NCBI GenBank assembly: GCA_964539805.1
Contig: CAZIKN010000009.1
Coordinates: 27,651 to 91,650, forward strand
DNA: 64,000 nucleotides
Origin: M3007 sp964539805
GTDB lineage: Bacteria; Bacteroidota; Bacteroidia; Chitinophagales; Saprospiraceae
Direction of reading: 5' to 3'
Shown piece after piece: positions 15,845 through 24,596 of the stretch (within the stretch, counting starts at the first letter, position 1; each line of letters starts with the position of its first letter). The notes below the pieces were generated by a model. The model searched no databases. It was given only the letters and a program-made list of their open reading frames with translations, and was not told the DNA's origin. Position numbers and translations under genes: made by a program.

Positions 15845-17749
15845 GACCGGAATTTTTACGGCGTGTCTAACGGCCCCTACGGTAGTCCCAAAAATCATGT
15901 CTTTCAATCCGGAGTGGCCGTGAGCACCCATTACCAACAGATCTGAATTGTTTTCATTGACTACTTTGGGAATTGCTTTTTTGGCTAATCCATAGCCTAT
16001 GACAGATTGAACCTCAAAACCCAATTCTGTAAGGTTGTTCACATATAGTTCAAGTGTTTGGATGTCCGACTGCGTTTCCAAGTCCTGAATATCTTGGCCA
16101 TAGGCTCTTGCGCCGGCAGTTTCCACAATGTGGATGAGCAAATACCTGGCCTTTCGCCCCCCGATATGCAGGGCGTGTTTTATGGCTTTTTGATCAGCAT
16201 GTGAAAAGTCTAAGGCAATTGCAACCTTTTGATAATCAGGTACATCAATAATACTCATACTTTCGAAGCCCTTATGGAGTACTTTAGTATTGGCCTCTTT
16301 TATTTGCCCAATCAAAGGTTTCAAGATGATAAAAAGCAGCATGCCTAATACCAATAGTAAGAACGGGATAAGCAAAAATTGAACTATCCAGTGGTAATCA
16401 CCGGCATTGTTCAACCATTCGTTAACCTGATTATACACCAAGTTGATATTTAGGGCCATAATGATGGATGCACTTGTCCAACCAGCAATTTTTACCCATG
16501 GGCCGATGGTAAATTCGCCCATCTTCCTCCGATCACTTACATAGTGAAGCAAAGGGACAACGGCAAAGCCCAATTGCATGCTCAACAAAACCTGGCTAAA
16601 AATAAGCATATCGCCTGTGGCGGACTCACCCAGAAACGTAATGACCAATATAGCTGGAATAACGGCCAAAAGGCGCGTGATAAGTCGTCTGAGCCACGGT
16701 GCAATACGCAAATGAAGGTAGCCTTCCATGACAATTTGTCCTGCAAGGGTACCCGTAACAGTACTGCTTTGGCCAGCGGCGATCAGTGCAATTGCAAATA
16801 GTACCGGTGCATAACTTTTTCCCAAAAGAGGTTCCAACAGGTGGTGTGCATCTTGGATTTCCGATACGCCATTGTACCCGTTTTTGTAAAATACAGCAGC
16901 AGCAAGGATTAATATCGCTGCATTTACAAATAAAGCGAGGTTCAATGCTATGGCAGAATCAATAATATTAAATTTTATGGCCTCTTTTAACCCTTTTACA
17001 CTGCGATCAATACGACGAGTTTGTACCAAGGCAGAATGCAGATAGAGGTTGTGCGGCATAACCGTTGCACCTATAATACCTATGGCAATAAATAAGGCTT
17101 CCGTATTGGGGATAGAAGGCACAAATCCGCGTACAACGGCACCCACTTCCGGCTTTGCCAAAACCATCTGGATGGCAAAAGCTACTCCTATCACGCTAAT
17201 TAGGCCCAAAATAAAGGCTTCTAATTTGCGGACTCCCCAGTGCATGAGCATGAGCAATAAAAAAGCATCCAAAACGCTTATGGCTACCCCCCAAATCAGG
17301 GGGATTCCAAATAGTAACTGCAATCCAATAGCCATACCCACTACCTCCGCTAAATCAGTGGCTGCTATGGCTATTTCAGCAAGTATATAAAGGAAAATAT
17401 TGGTACCACGGGGGTAAAGATCACGCGAGGCTTGAGCTAAATCGCGTTGCGCCACTATCCCGAGTCGTGCACTCATGCTTTGAAGCAACAAAGCAATCAG
17501 ATTTGACATCAGTAACACCCAAAGTAGTGCATAGCCAAAACGACTACCGCCTGCAAGGTCAGTAGCCCAATTACCCGGATCCATGTAGCCAACACTAACC
17601 AAATACGCCGGGCCTACAAATGCAAAAAATTTGCGCCAAAATCCCCCGCTTACATTTGTTTCCACAGAACCATGCACCTCAGAGAGGGAAAAAGAGCCAT
17701 CTTTGAGGTGAACATCCTTGTGTTTGGGTTCTTTATCTTGTTTTTTCAT
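15830..17749 (-). CDS. mntH: Nramp-family Mn2+/divalent metal importer fused to a universal stress (UspA) domain
   Basis: Proton-coupled importer of Mn2+ or Fe2+ in the inner membrane, 639 residues. The Nramp core (~40-465) has the metal-binding motifs 'DPGN' (57-60) in helix 1 and 'MPHNLYLH' (231-238) in helix 6. After further hydrophobic helices, a cytoplasmic UspA domain (~500-639) ends the protein, with the nucleotide-binding pattern 'GAHGHSGLKDMIFGTTV'. A stand-alone MntH has about 410 residues, so the tail is a true fusion. I chose ATG 17749 over 17800 because it begins the hydrophilic leader 'MKKQDKEPKH'. The DtxR-type regulator gene lies 99 bp upstream on the same strand, so a metal-controlled mntR-mntH operon is likely. 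Confidence 0.9.
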   Translation of the reverse strand: MKKQDKEPKHKDVHLKDGSFSLSEVHGSVETNVSGGFWRKFFAFVGPAYLVSVGYMDPGNWATDLAGGSRFGYALLWVLLMSNLIALLLQSMSARLGIVAQRDLAQASRDLYPRGTNIFLYILAEIAIAATDLAEVVGMAIGLQLLFGIPLIWGVAISVLDAFLLLMLMHWGVRKLEAFILGLISVIGVAFAIQMVLAKPEVGAVVRGFVPSIPNTEALFIAIGIIGATVMPHNLYLHSALVQTRRIDRSVKGLKEAIKFNIIDSAIALNLALFVNAAILILAAAVFYKNGYNGVSEIQDAHHLLEPLLGKSYAPVLFAIALIAAGQSSTVTGTLAGQIVMEGYLHLRIAPWLRRLITRLLAVIPAILVITFLGESATGDMLIFSQVLLSMQLGFAVVPLLHYVSDRRKMGEFTIGPWVKIAGWTSASIIMALNINLVYNQVNEWLNNAGDYHWIVQFLLIPFLLLVLGMLLFIILKPLIGQIKEANTKVLHKGFESMSIIDVPDYQKVAIALDFSHADQKAIKHALHIGGRKARYLLIHIVETAGARAYGQDIQDLETQSDIQTLELYVNNLTELGFEVQSVIGYGLAKKAIPKVVNENNSDLLVMGAHGHSGLKDMIFGTTVGAVRHAVKIPVLIVR

Positions 17750-17848
17750 ACTATAACCAACTGATATATAATTATTTGTAAAATATGGGTGCCGTAGCAA
17801 TTATGCTTTGATGCTTAAGCGTAAAATGGCCTACATGCACAGCTCAAA

Positions 17849-18505
17849 CTACCCCCGCCGGACAAAAAGATTTTGGCAGACTTTCTCACTTAAAACAAAC
17901 TCTTTCCCATTGATGAGTACCCGGGTTGAAAGATCATAGTTAATGCGATCCAGCACTTGGATAGAAACGCCAAGAGAAATACCCAATAAATCCAAATATT
18001 GTAAAAAAGAACTGCTGTGGTCGTCAACACCCGTTATCGTCCCTTGCTCTCCCGGATTTAAGTGGCTAAGTGGTACTTGTGCGCGATAGGCCCACTGACC
18101 GTTAGCGTCTGGGATAGGATCGCCATGAGGATCAAAACGCGGATGCCCCAAATAGCTGTCTAATTTGTTAATCAGCTCATCACCATGTACATGCTCCAAC
18201 TGCTCGGCCAATTCATGTACTTGATCCCAGGCAAATCCCAGTTTTTCAACCAAAAAAACCTCCCAAAGGCGATGTTTTCGGATCAAAACTGTAGCCATTT
18301 GGTAGCCTTCTGGCGTAAGTAGTACACCACGGTATTTTTCGTAACGAATCAATTGCTTATCACTTAGGCGCTTAAGCATGTCTGTTACCGATGCTGCACT
18401 GGTCTGGATTTCTGCTGCTATTGCATTGGTAAGCGCAGGTTTATCAGCGCGTTCCAGTATCTTAAATATTGCTTTTAGGTAGTTTTCTTCTGCTTGTGAA
18501 ATCAT
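17849..18505 (-). CDS. mntR: DtxR/MntR-family metal-dependent transcriptional regulator
   Basis: A 218-residue repressor that senses Mn2+ or Fe2+ and shuts off metal import. The N-terminal winged helix is at ~1-65 ('AEENYLKAIF', 'ASVTDMLKRLSDKQLI', 'YEKYRGVLLTPEG'). The metal-binding and dimerisation helices (~75-140) include 'RKHRLWEVFLVEKLGF' and 'HELAEQLEHVHGDELINKLD'. The C-terminal part (~150-218) is an FeoA/SH3-like domain ('GEQGTITGV'). Pairing with an Nramp importer makes Mn the likely main signal, which is inference. It starts 141 bp from a palindromic operator-like site, so autoregulation is probable. Confidence 0.88.
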   Translation of the reverse strand: MISQAEENYLKAIFKILERADKPALTNAIAAEIQTSAASVTDMLKRLSDKQLIRYEKYRGVLLTPEGYQMATVLIRKHRLWEVFLVEKLGFAWDQVHELAEQLEHVHGDELINKLDSYLGHPRFDPHGDPIPDANGQWAYRAQVPLSHLNPGEQGTITGVDDHSSSFLQYLDLLGISLGVSIQVLDRINYDLSTRVLINGKEFVLSEKVCQNLFVRRG

Positions 18506-18646
18506 GTGTTGTGAAAACCCATGTAAACCAACATGGGATTTTGATTAAAAAGTGAAGGCTCATTGTGCCATACGTTACAAATTCGCTGCAAAAGTCTGTA
18601 TTTTTTACATAATTTAAAAAAAAATAATTTAATTTTAAAAAAATAA

Positions 18647-18662
18647 TTTAGATTAGTCTAAA
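18647..18662. promoter_or_regulatory. MntR-like operator
   Basis: TTTAGATTAGTCTAAA contains the inverted half-sites TTTAGA and TCTAAA around TTAG, the type of short AT-rich palindrome bound by DtxR/MntR proteins. It is the only clear palindrome in the 420-bp region between mntR (start 18505) and citrate synthase (start 18926). The surroundings are A/T runs, and I see no gene in this region. Confidence 0.6.
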
Positions 18663-18885
18663 AATATGAGTCATGATTACCATAGTGCCATGGTTTAACG
18701 GGCTAAAATTCGGATGCAAAATGGTGCATAACTCCTAATAACCCCTAATAGCGACGTCAATGGAACAATCAAGCGTCGGTAAATTGACAGTTTTTGCCAT
18801 TTCGTTTATTTGGCACAACAAGTCGTTTTTTTAACTGTTATAAGGATAGTTTTTAAGGTTTTTTCACAAAAAAAAATATAAATTA

Positions 18886-18893
18886 TACCTTTG
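18886..18893 (+). promoter_or_regulatory. -7 promoter element of citrate synthase
   Basis: TACCTTTG is an exact TAnnTTTG match 32 bp before the ATG at 18926. No clear TTG lies 19-21 bp upstream, so the -33 part is missing or divergent. Confidence 0.5.
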
Positions 18894-18925
18894 AGGCAAA
18901 TTTTATTTCGCCCTAATATTTAGAT

Positions 18926-20242
18926 ATGGATCAGCTAAAACAATTGTTCTACGAGAAATCGCAGACCCTCGCTAAAGAGGTAAAAGAGTTATTGAGCACA
19001 CATAAAAACATGCAGGTTGATACGGTGGAACTGGATCAAGTGTATGGTGGAATGCGTGATATCACCAGCATGATTTGGGAACCCTCACTTTTGGATGCTG
19101 AGGAAGGTATTCGTTTCAGGGGCTTTTCTATTCCCGAATTAAGAGAAAAGTTACCAACCGCCCCCAATGGCAAAGAGCCATTGCCGGAAGGCTTGTTTTG
19201 GTTAATGCTCGTGGGGGAAATACCCACAAAAGAGCAAGTAAAATGGCTTACAGAGGCATGGGTTCGCCGTGCCAACGTGCCAGATCACGTATTTAAGGCT
19301 ATAGATGTATTGCCTGTTGAAACCCATCCGATGACTCAGTTTTCTGTTGGGGTAATGGCCATGCAAAATACCAGCGTATTTGCTCAGCGTTACAATACAG
19401 GTATGAACAAAACGGAATATTGGGATGCCACGTATGAGGATACCATGACCCTTATTGCTCGTTTGCCGCGTATCGCAGCCTATATTTATCGCCGCGTTTA
19501 CCACAATGGAGATCACGTACTTCCGGATATTTCTTTGGACTGGGGTGCCAATTTTGCCCACATGATGGGCTTCAAGGATGACGGCTTCCGGGATTACCTG
19601 CGCCTGTTCCTGACCATTCATGCGGATCACGAAGGAGGAAACGCCTCCGCACATACCACTCACTTGGTGGGTTCTACGCTCAGTGATCCATATTTGTCCT
19701 TTAGTGCAGCCATGAATGCCCTTGCGGGCCCCTTGCATGGCTTGGCCAATCAGGAAGTCATTCGCTGGATCCAAAAAATGGTGGATACTTTGGGCACTAC
19801 CAAACCCTCTCGCGAGCAAATCGCGGAATATGTCAAGAGTACCCTTTCCGCAGGAAGGGTTGTTCCAGGTTATGGCCATGCCGTTTTGCGCAAACCAGAT
19901 CCCCGCTACATGGCGCAAAAGCAATTTTGTGAGGACAATGTGCAGGACAGCGATCTTGTAAAAATAGTTTGGAAGATTTTTGACGTTGTTCCACCTATTT
20001 TGACCAGCCTTGGTAAGGTCAAAAACCCATGGCCCAACGTAGATGCTCATTCAGGTGCCGTATTGATCCATTATGGCCTGATGGAGTACAACTACTATAC
20101 TGTTATATTTGGTGTAAGCCGCGCTCTGGGTGTGTTAGCCGCCCAATGCTGGAGCCGCGCCCTGGGCTTACCGCTTGAGCGGCCCAAATCCGTAACTACC
20201 GATTGGGTGAAAAAGTATATTGCCGAAAAAGAGAATGCATAA
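18926..20242 (+). CDS. gltA: citrate synthase, eukaryotic-type
   Basis: Condenses acetyl-CoA with oxaloacetate to citrate, the entry step of the TCA cycle, in the cytoplasm. The 438-residue protein resembles the mitochondrial-type (Si) enzymes common in Bacteroidota rather than the E. coli type. Active-site segments are present: 'ALAGPLHGLANQEV' (first catalytic His), 'VVPGYGHAVLRKPDPRY' (second His with nearby substrate Arg) and 'VDAHSGAVL' (catalytic Asp). 'HADHEGGNASAHT' marks the family. It stands alone, with a promoter element 32 bp ahead and an intrinsic terminator 114 bp after the stop. It is divergent from mntR, with a possible shared operator region. Confidence 0.93.
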   Translation: MDQLKQLFYEKSQTLAKEVKELLSTHKNMQVDTVELDQVYGGMRDITSMIWEPSLLDAEEGIRFRGFSIPELREKLPTAPNGKEPLPEGLFWLMLVGEIPTKEQVKWLTEAWVRRANVPDHVFKAIDVLPVETHPMTQFSVGVMAMQNTSVFAQRYNTGMNKTEYWDATYEDTMTLIARLPRIAAYIYRRVYHNGDHVLPDISLDWGANFAHMMGFKDDGFRDYLRLFLTIHADHEGGNASAHTTHLVGSTLSDPYLSFSAAMNALAGPLHGLANQEVIRWIQKMVDTLGTTKPSREQIAEYVKSTLSAGRVVPGYGHAVLRKPDPRYMAQKQFCEDNVQDSDLVKIVWKIFDVVPPILTSLGKVKNPWPNVDAHSGAVLIHYGLMEYNYYTVIFGVSRALGVLAAQCWSRALGLPLERPKSVTTDWVKKYIAEKENA

Positions 20243-20355
20243 GAGCGTATGTCAGGAATTTTCGGCTCAAGCAGAAAACCCCAGACGTATTCTTATGCGA
20301 TGGTAAAATGATACTGGATTTGTGTACATGACATTGCGAGTACAAAATAAAATGT

Positions 20356-20394
20356 ATTGGGCCATACCGTAATTGGGTTTGGCCCAATTTTTTT
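20356..20394 (+). terminator. Rho-independent terminator after citrate synthase
   Basis: ATTGGGCCA (20356-20364) pairs with TGGCCCAAT (20380-20388), a perfect 9-bp stem with a 15-nt loop, followed by six T residues (20389-20394). Confidence 0.75.
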
Positions 20395-20443
20395 GATCCA
20401 TACATCGGTTTCGGATGATTGATTATTCCAATTAATACCCGTA

Positions 20444-21943
20444 ATGATTCTAAATAGTTTGACAAAATTGTGTGCAGGGGCCATGATTTGGGCCACAGTT
20501 TTTCTTTCGGTGCCGGGCATAGCTCATGCCAAAGGCTATTTTGCACTGTCAGCCACCGTGATAAAAGCCTATGAAAAAACCATGTGCTTGCGTTTCCAAG
20601 ACGCCAAAAGTCATTTGAACGAACTGAAAAAGCACGAACCCGAAAACCTGCTGTCCGTACTGGTCGAAAACTACCTTGACTTTCTGACAGTTTTCACTAA
20701 TGGAACGGAATCTGACTATAAACGTTTGAGAAAAAACATGGATGAGCGTTTGGCCAAAATATCGCGCGGGGACCGGAACTCACCCTATTTTTTATATACC
20801 CAGGCAGAGATAAGACTCCAATGGGCTATGCTGCGCAGCCAATTTGGCGATTACCTGACTGCCATGAGTGACATAAAACAGGCTTATGCGCTGTTGGTGA
20901 TCAATCAACAACGCTTTCCCGAGTTTATCGCCAATAAAAAAAGCCTTGGCATTATACATACACTCGCTGGCAATGTGCCGGATGATTACAAATGGACTGT
21001 TCGTGCGCTTGGTGGAATCAAAGGGGACATGGAACAGGGTATGAGGGAACTGGAGCAGGTGCTGGCCTTTGCCCAAAAGAACGAATTTATTTTTGAAAAC
21101 GAAACGGTAGTGACATACGCATTTTTGCAATTATATCTTCATAATCAAGCAGAAAAGGCATGGCAAACACTTAAAAATAGCAAATTAGATCCTAAAACAA
21201 ACCCCTTGGCTGCGCAGATCATGTCCACTATAGCAATGCGGTGCGGGCATAATGATGAAGCCATCAATTGGCTAAAGCAAGCGCCTGCAGGTGCAGACTT
21301 TCATCCCCTCCTACAGCGATGGTATTTATTGGGGCTTGCCAAACTAAGGCGCCTGGATTCGGATGCATCCGTTCCATTGCTATATTTTTTGCAACATTAC
21401 ACTGGTAAAAATGGAAAAAAGGAAGCTTATCAAAAATTAGCTTGGAACTGTTTAATTCAAAGTGACCTCATCGGATATAAAAAAAACATGGAAACAGTCA
21501 AACAAGCCCCCAAAACCTCAGGCGAAGGGGATAATGCCGCACAACAAGAGGCTGAAAGTGGTGAAACCCCGGATATAAAGTTATTAAAAGCCCGTTTATT
21601 GTTTGATGGCGGATATTACCAAAGGGCCTATGATCTATTAAAGCCTTTGGCTGCGGAATACAGCGCCAATTTGGAATATTCCTACCGTTTGGGCCGAATT
21701 GCACACGAAATGAATAAAACGGAGGAGGCTACTACGTTGTACAACCGCACCATAACAGAGGGCAACAAAAATCCACGTTATTTTGCCTGTAGCGCAGCGT
21801 TGCAATTAGGATTGTTATATGAAAAGCAAAAAAATAGTACAAAAGCCAATCAGGCATTTCAACAATGCCTGGGAATATCCCCTAAAGAATATGCAGCGAG
21901 TTTGCATGCAAAAGCAAAAGCTGGATTGGAGCGAATAAAATGA
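20444..21943 (+). CDS. exported tetratricopeptide-repeat protein
   Basis: A 499-residue protein with an N-terminal signal peptide ('MILNSLTKLCAGAMIWATVF', Ala-x-Ala site 'AHA' near residue 28), so it works outside the cytoplasm. The rest is almost all helical, with several TPR-like helix pairs, clearest near the C-terminus ('YSYRLGRIAHEMNKTEEA', 'LQLGLLYEKQKNSTKANQAF'). TPRs hold protein complexes together; the partner is unknown. A low-complexity linker (~350-375, Glu/Gln/Gly-rich) splits the two helical halves. The gene stands alone, between the citrate synthase terminator and a strong terminator hairpin two bases past its stop. Confidence 0.75.
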   Translation: MILNSLTKLCAGAMIWATVFLSVPGIAHAKGYFALSATVIKAYEKTMCLRFQDAKSHLNELKKHEPENLLSVLVENYLDFLTVFTNGTESDYKRLRKNMDERLAKISRGDRNSPYFLYTQAEIRLQWAMLRSQFGDYLTAMSDIKQAYALLVINQQRFPEFIANKKSLGIIHTLAGNVPDDYKWTVRALGGIKGDMEQGMRELEQVLAFAQKNEFIFENETVVTYAFLQLYLHNQAEKAWQTLKNSKLDPKTNPLAAQIMSTIAMRCGHNDEAINWLKQAPAGADFHPLLQRWYLLGLAKLRRLDSDASVPLLYFLQHYTGKNGKKEAYQKLAWNCLIQSDLIGYKKNMETVKQAPKTSGEGDNAAQQEAESGETPDIKLLKARLLFDGGYYQRAYDLLKPLAAEYSANLEYSYRLGRIAHEMNKTEEATTLYNRTITEGNKNPRYFACSAALQLGLLYEKQKNSTKANQAFQQCLGISPKEYAASLHAKAKAGLERIK

Positions 21944-21944
21944 A

Positions 21945-21983
21945 AAATGGGTTATAACAAGATTATCCTGTTATAACCCATTT
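21945..21983. terminator. bidirectional terminator between TPR and GIN-domain genes
   Basis: AAATGGGTTATAACA (21945-21959) and its exact complement (21969-21983) form a 15-bp stem with a 9-nt loop between convergent stop codons at 21943 and 22003. The A/T-rich ends can provide the U run in either direction. Confidence 0.75.
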
Positions 21984-22002
21984 AAAATCAATAAAAAAGA
22001 TA

Positions 22003-22731
22003 TTATTCTTCTCTTTTTACCTTACCTGATCCGCTTACGTCTGCGTCCACTGTAGGATTACCTGTATAAAACACATCGCCACTACCTGAAATCCCGGCTT
22101 TTAAGCTTTTTACAACATTAGCATGAACTGACCCCGACCCGGAAATGGAAACGTCCAAATCATTGATCGTCATATTTTTGGCCATGATGTCGCCGCTTCC
22201 GGCAATATCTGTTTCAATATTGTCTGCAGAACCGCCCAATTTGATATTGCCACTGCCTGCGATATTGCATTTTACAGATCCAAGTGTACTCTGTTCTATA
22301 AACATATCCCCTGATCCCGCGATATTCAAATCCATTTTTTCAGATTGAATTGGAGTGTTGACGTGAAAACTACCAGAACCGGCGATGCTGAAATGATCGA
22401 AATTAGGCCCTGAAACGCGTATTTTTATCTCGCCACAGTTGTTAACATTCTCGGAGAAGTAGATATTCAGCGTTTCGCCTTTTAGTTCCGTTTTTAAAAT
22501 GGAATGCAGGTTATCGGCAACGTCCACTTCTACCGAATACTGGTCCGAGACTCGAACATCTACATTGGCGGGAACCGCCAGATCCACACCTTTAAACCCA
22601 CTTACGTTTCGGGTTTCAGTGCGGACAGGGCCCTTGGCGGAAACACCACCACCAAAATTTACAAAATTGAAAGATTTGCGGCCAATCACAAATAGGCCAA
22701 CAAGAAACATGAAGAACAAGAGGTAACGCAT
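22003..22731 (-). CDS. head GIN domain (DUF2807) surface or periplasmic protein
   Basis: A 242-residue protein with an N-terminal hydrophobic signal ('MRYLLFFMFLVGLFVIG'), chosen as the start (22731) over the upstream 22800 because it exposes this signal. The body is a beta-helix-like DUF2807/GIN domain with the recurring motif 'AGSG' or 'SGSG' about every 18-20 residues (for example 'SIAGSGSFHV', 'NIAGSGDMFI', 'DIAGSGDIMA', 'SISGSGSVHA', 'GISGSGDVFY'). Such proteins are widespread in Bacteroidota and of unknown function; a cell-envelope role is inferred. It is convergent with the TPR gene and 198 bp downstream of the beta-barrel gene on the same strand. Confidence 0.85.
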   Translation of the reverse strand: MRYLLFFMFLVGLFVIGRKSFNFVNFGGGVSAKGPVRTETRNVSGFKGVDLAVPANVDVRVSDQYSVEVDVADNLHSILKTELKGETLNIYFSENVNNCGEIKIRVSGPNFDHFSIAGSGSFHVNTPIQSEKMDLNIAGSGDMFIEQSTLGSVKCNIAGSGNIKLGGSADNIETDIAGSGDIMAKNMTINDLDVSISGSGSVHANVVKSLKAGISGSGDVFYTGNPTVDADVSGSGKVKREE

Positions 22732-22929
22732 AGTATATGACTGAATGAAATAAGTAATAACACGGCCTGTTAATTGGCTGTGCCTATTGGACACCAACAA
22801 TAAACTATTGGTTACAAACTTGCCTAAAAAACAAGTAAAAACTTAGCCAACTGTTTCTTGTAGGCCAACAAGATCAACTTTCAAGCCCACAAAGTACAGA
22901 ATACATAGATTTAGGCGGCTAAGAATGCA

Positions 22930-23592
22930 TTACAGAAACCAGGTCAATGTTAACCTTATGGCATTGGTGCGTATAGCATGACCGTCCTCAACAAAGTCCA
23001 GATTGTTGTACAGGTTCCGAAGCCCATGATAGTAACGAAGGTTGGCGCGCAAACGGCCCTCTCCAGCGCTGATGCCTATTGCTGGGCCAAAGTCAAGACC
23101 AGAAAAAGCATCGTTGAGGTCAACAGCGCGAATAGCTTTTTCAAAAAGCTCGTAATTTCCCAAATAAACTTCCCTGTTAGAGCGATCTAAGTTATGAAAA
23201 TGTGTGCCAAAAAAACCGCCGGCCTGAAATCGGAATGGAGAATGCTTGGATGGGCGATAACCCAGGAATGTTGCAGCCTCAAAGGTGTTATAATAATAGG
23301 CGTATGATGAAGTTTCGGAGCTTTGCTCTGGTAAAAAATTGACTACCTTTGCATTAGCCCCTTTCTGCACAAACATAATGTCTTGATTGAGTTCAAATGA
23401 CTCATTAAGACCAACCAACATAGAGAACCCTGTTGCTATGCCGGGACGGCCAGATGACGTGGTAAAAAGATCGGAGCGAAGAGAAGCGTAATTGGCGCCA
23501 AAAGAAAACCCCATTTTGTAATAACTTTGAGCATTACCAAGGAGAGTGATGCAGCTTAAAAAAGCTATTGATGCTAATGTTCTAATGTTCAT
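22930..23592 (-). CDS. outer-membrane beta-barrel protein, PorT-like
   Basis: A 220-residue protein with a signal peptide ('MNIRTLASIAFLSCITLLGNA') and a body of alternating beta strands ending in Phe-Leu ('RLTLTWFL'), as in small outer-membrane barrels. The opening 'YYKMGFSFGANYASL' and closing 'GLDFGPAIGISAG' fit the porin/PorT-like 'outer membrane beta-barrel' family (OMP_b-brl_2), probably 8 strands. True PorT is part of T9SS, but this family has many paralogues, so that role is not claimed. A TTG-21-TATCTTTG promoter and a long hairpin that ends directly at the ATG precede the gene and suggest control of translation. Confidence 0.72.
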   Translation of the reverse strand: MNIRTLASIAFLSCITLLGNAQSYYKMGFSFGANYASLRSDLFTTSSGRPGIATGFSMLVGLNESFELNQDIMFVQKGANAKVVNFLPEQSSETSSYAYYYNTFEAATFLGYRPSKHSPFRFQAGGFFGTHFHNLDRSNREVYLGNYELFEKAIRAVDLNDAFSGLDFGPAIGISAGEGRLRANLRYYHGLRNLYNNLDFVEDGHAIRTNAIRLTLTWFL

Positions 23593-23657
23593 TTCGTATC
23601 GAATTGATGATGAAAATTTTGAAAAAGTAAAAAAAGTAAAATTTTCTTCGATACGAA
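23593..23657 (-). promoter_or_regulatory. nested hairpin in the 5' leader ending at the start codon
   Basis: On the mRNA (minus strand) two nested stems are visible. The outer stem is 11 bp: TTCGTATCGAA (DNA 23657-23647) with TTCGATACGAA (23603-23593). The inner stem is 9 bp: GAAAATTTT (23646-23638) with AAAATTTTC (23620-23612). The two left arms are contiguous and the right arms are split by an 8-nt bulge; the loop is 17 nt. The outer stem ends at the base before AUG (23592), so folding would hide the ribosome-binding region. Confidence 0.7.
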
Positions 23658-23695
23658 GGGGCTTTTATGTTAAGGAATAAAATTAAATTTCGGCA

Positions 23696-23727
23696 CAAAG
23701 ATAACGGCAATTAATAATGCGAAGCAA
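23696..23727 (-). promoter_or_regulatory. promoter of the beta-barrel gene
   Basis: Minus strand: TTG (23727-23725), 21 bp, TATCTTTG (23703-23696), a full consensus match. The transcript should start near 23689, so the 97-nt leader contains the whole start-codon hairpin. Confidence 0.65.
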
Positions 23728-23817
23728 GAGCTTAAAATTAAAAAAATATAAATTGTCACATAAATTACATTCTTGGTGCTAAATTTCGGCCTAAATAGAT
23801 CTGTAATACACTTTTTT

Positions 23818-24585
23818 ATGAAAAATCTGACCCTTTTTGCTTTTAAAAACCCCAAAATTGCACAAATTAGCATTGCCGTATTATTAGTTATTGCCGGCTC
23901 TGGCGCCTATCACGGAGGTGTTGCCCTTTTTGCCCTTGAAGGTTTGTCCATACCTATTCTCGCTTTACCACTACTCATTGGCTGTATGTATGCGGTAGGC
24001 AAGATATATTATGCTGCAGGCCCGCTTTCCTTACACAAATCAGTAATCAAGAAGCGCACATTCACCATTTCTCTATTTGTATGCTGGCTTTTTTGCTTTG
24101 TGGCAGGCAACAGAACTGCGTACATGGGTATGCAAGATGAACAGCAAGGACATGACATATCAACAGCAAAAGGACAGCTATCCATGTTAGTGATAGAAGG
24201 GACAAGTAGCCAAAAAGCAAAAAACTGGTTTAAATGGTTTACGACCAAAAAGAAAGCTGTTGTCAAAAAGGAAGTGGATTATTTCATGACAAAACGCTTA
24301 AAAGCGGGTGAAATGGGGGATTGGGGTAAATTTTTTCTGACACTGCTTCTGATTGCCGCATACATATTTATTGCTGGCTTGGTATTGGCATTTTCTTGCT
24401 CTTTATCCTGTGATGGTCAAGAGACAGCAGCTGTTATTGTCCTTATCTTAGGATTAGGATTGAGTTCATGGGGCTTAATTGCGGCTTTGGTGGCCATTTT
24501 TCGCAAGCGATCCAATGGCAATGATCCTACAGTACCCGACCCAAGTACGCCAAGAAGGGGACCATCCAAAAAAGAAAAAATGTAG
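23818..24585 (+). CDS. membrane protein of unknown function
   Basis: A 255-residue protein that I do not recognise. ATG 23818 is preferred over TTG 23773 because it starts directly before the first hydrophobic segment. About five hydrophobic helices are visible: residues ~15-33, ~38-56, ~78-95, ~175-195 and ~205-228. A soluble charged loop (~96-170) contains 'KAKNWFKWFTTKKKAVVKK'. The short tail is hydrophilic and rich in Pro, Lys and Arg ('PTVPDPSTPRRGPSKKEK'). The final helices resemble the small 'GLGLSSWGLIAALVAI' segments common in Bacteroidota membrane proteins, but that gives no function. It is convergent with rlmB, 11 bp apart. Confidence 0.6.
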   Translation: MKNLTLFAFKNPKIAQISIAVLLVIAGSGAYHGGVALFALEGLSIPILALPLLIGCMYAVGKIYYAAGPLSLHKSVIKKRTFTISLFVCWLFCFVAGNRTAYMGMQDEQQGHDISTAKGQLSMLVIEGTSSQKAKNWFKWFTTKKKAVVKKEVDYFMTKRLKAGEMGDWGKFFLTLLLIAAYIFIAGLVLAFSCSLSCDGQETAAVIVLILGLGLSSWGLIAALVAIFRKRSNGNDPTVPDPSTPRRGPSKKEKM

Positions 24586-24596
24586 AGGGTATCGTG

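Noticed and set aside
22930..23592. calling this gene the T9SS component PorT
   Set aside because: Small outer-membrane barrels of this family have many paralogues and no T9SS gene lies next to it.
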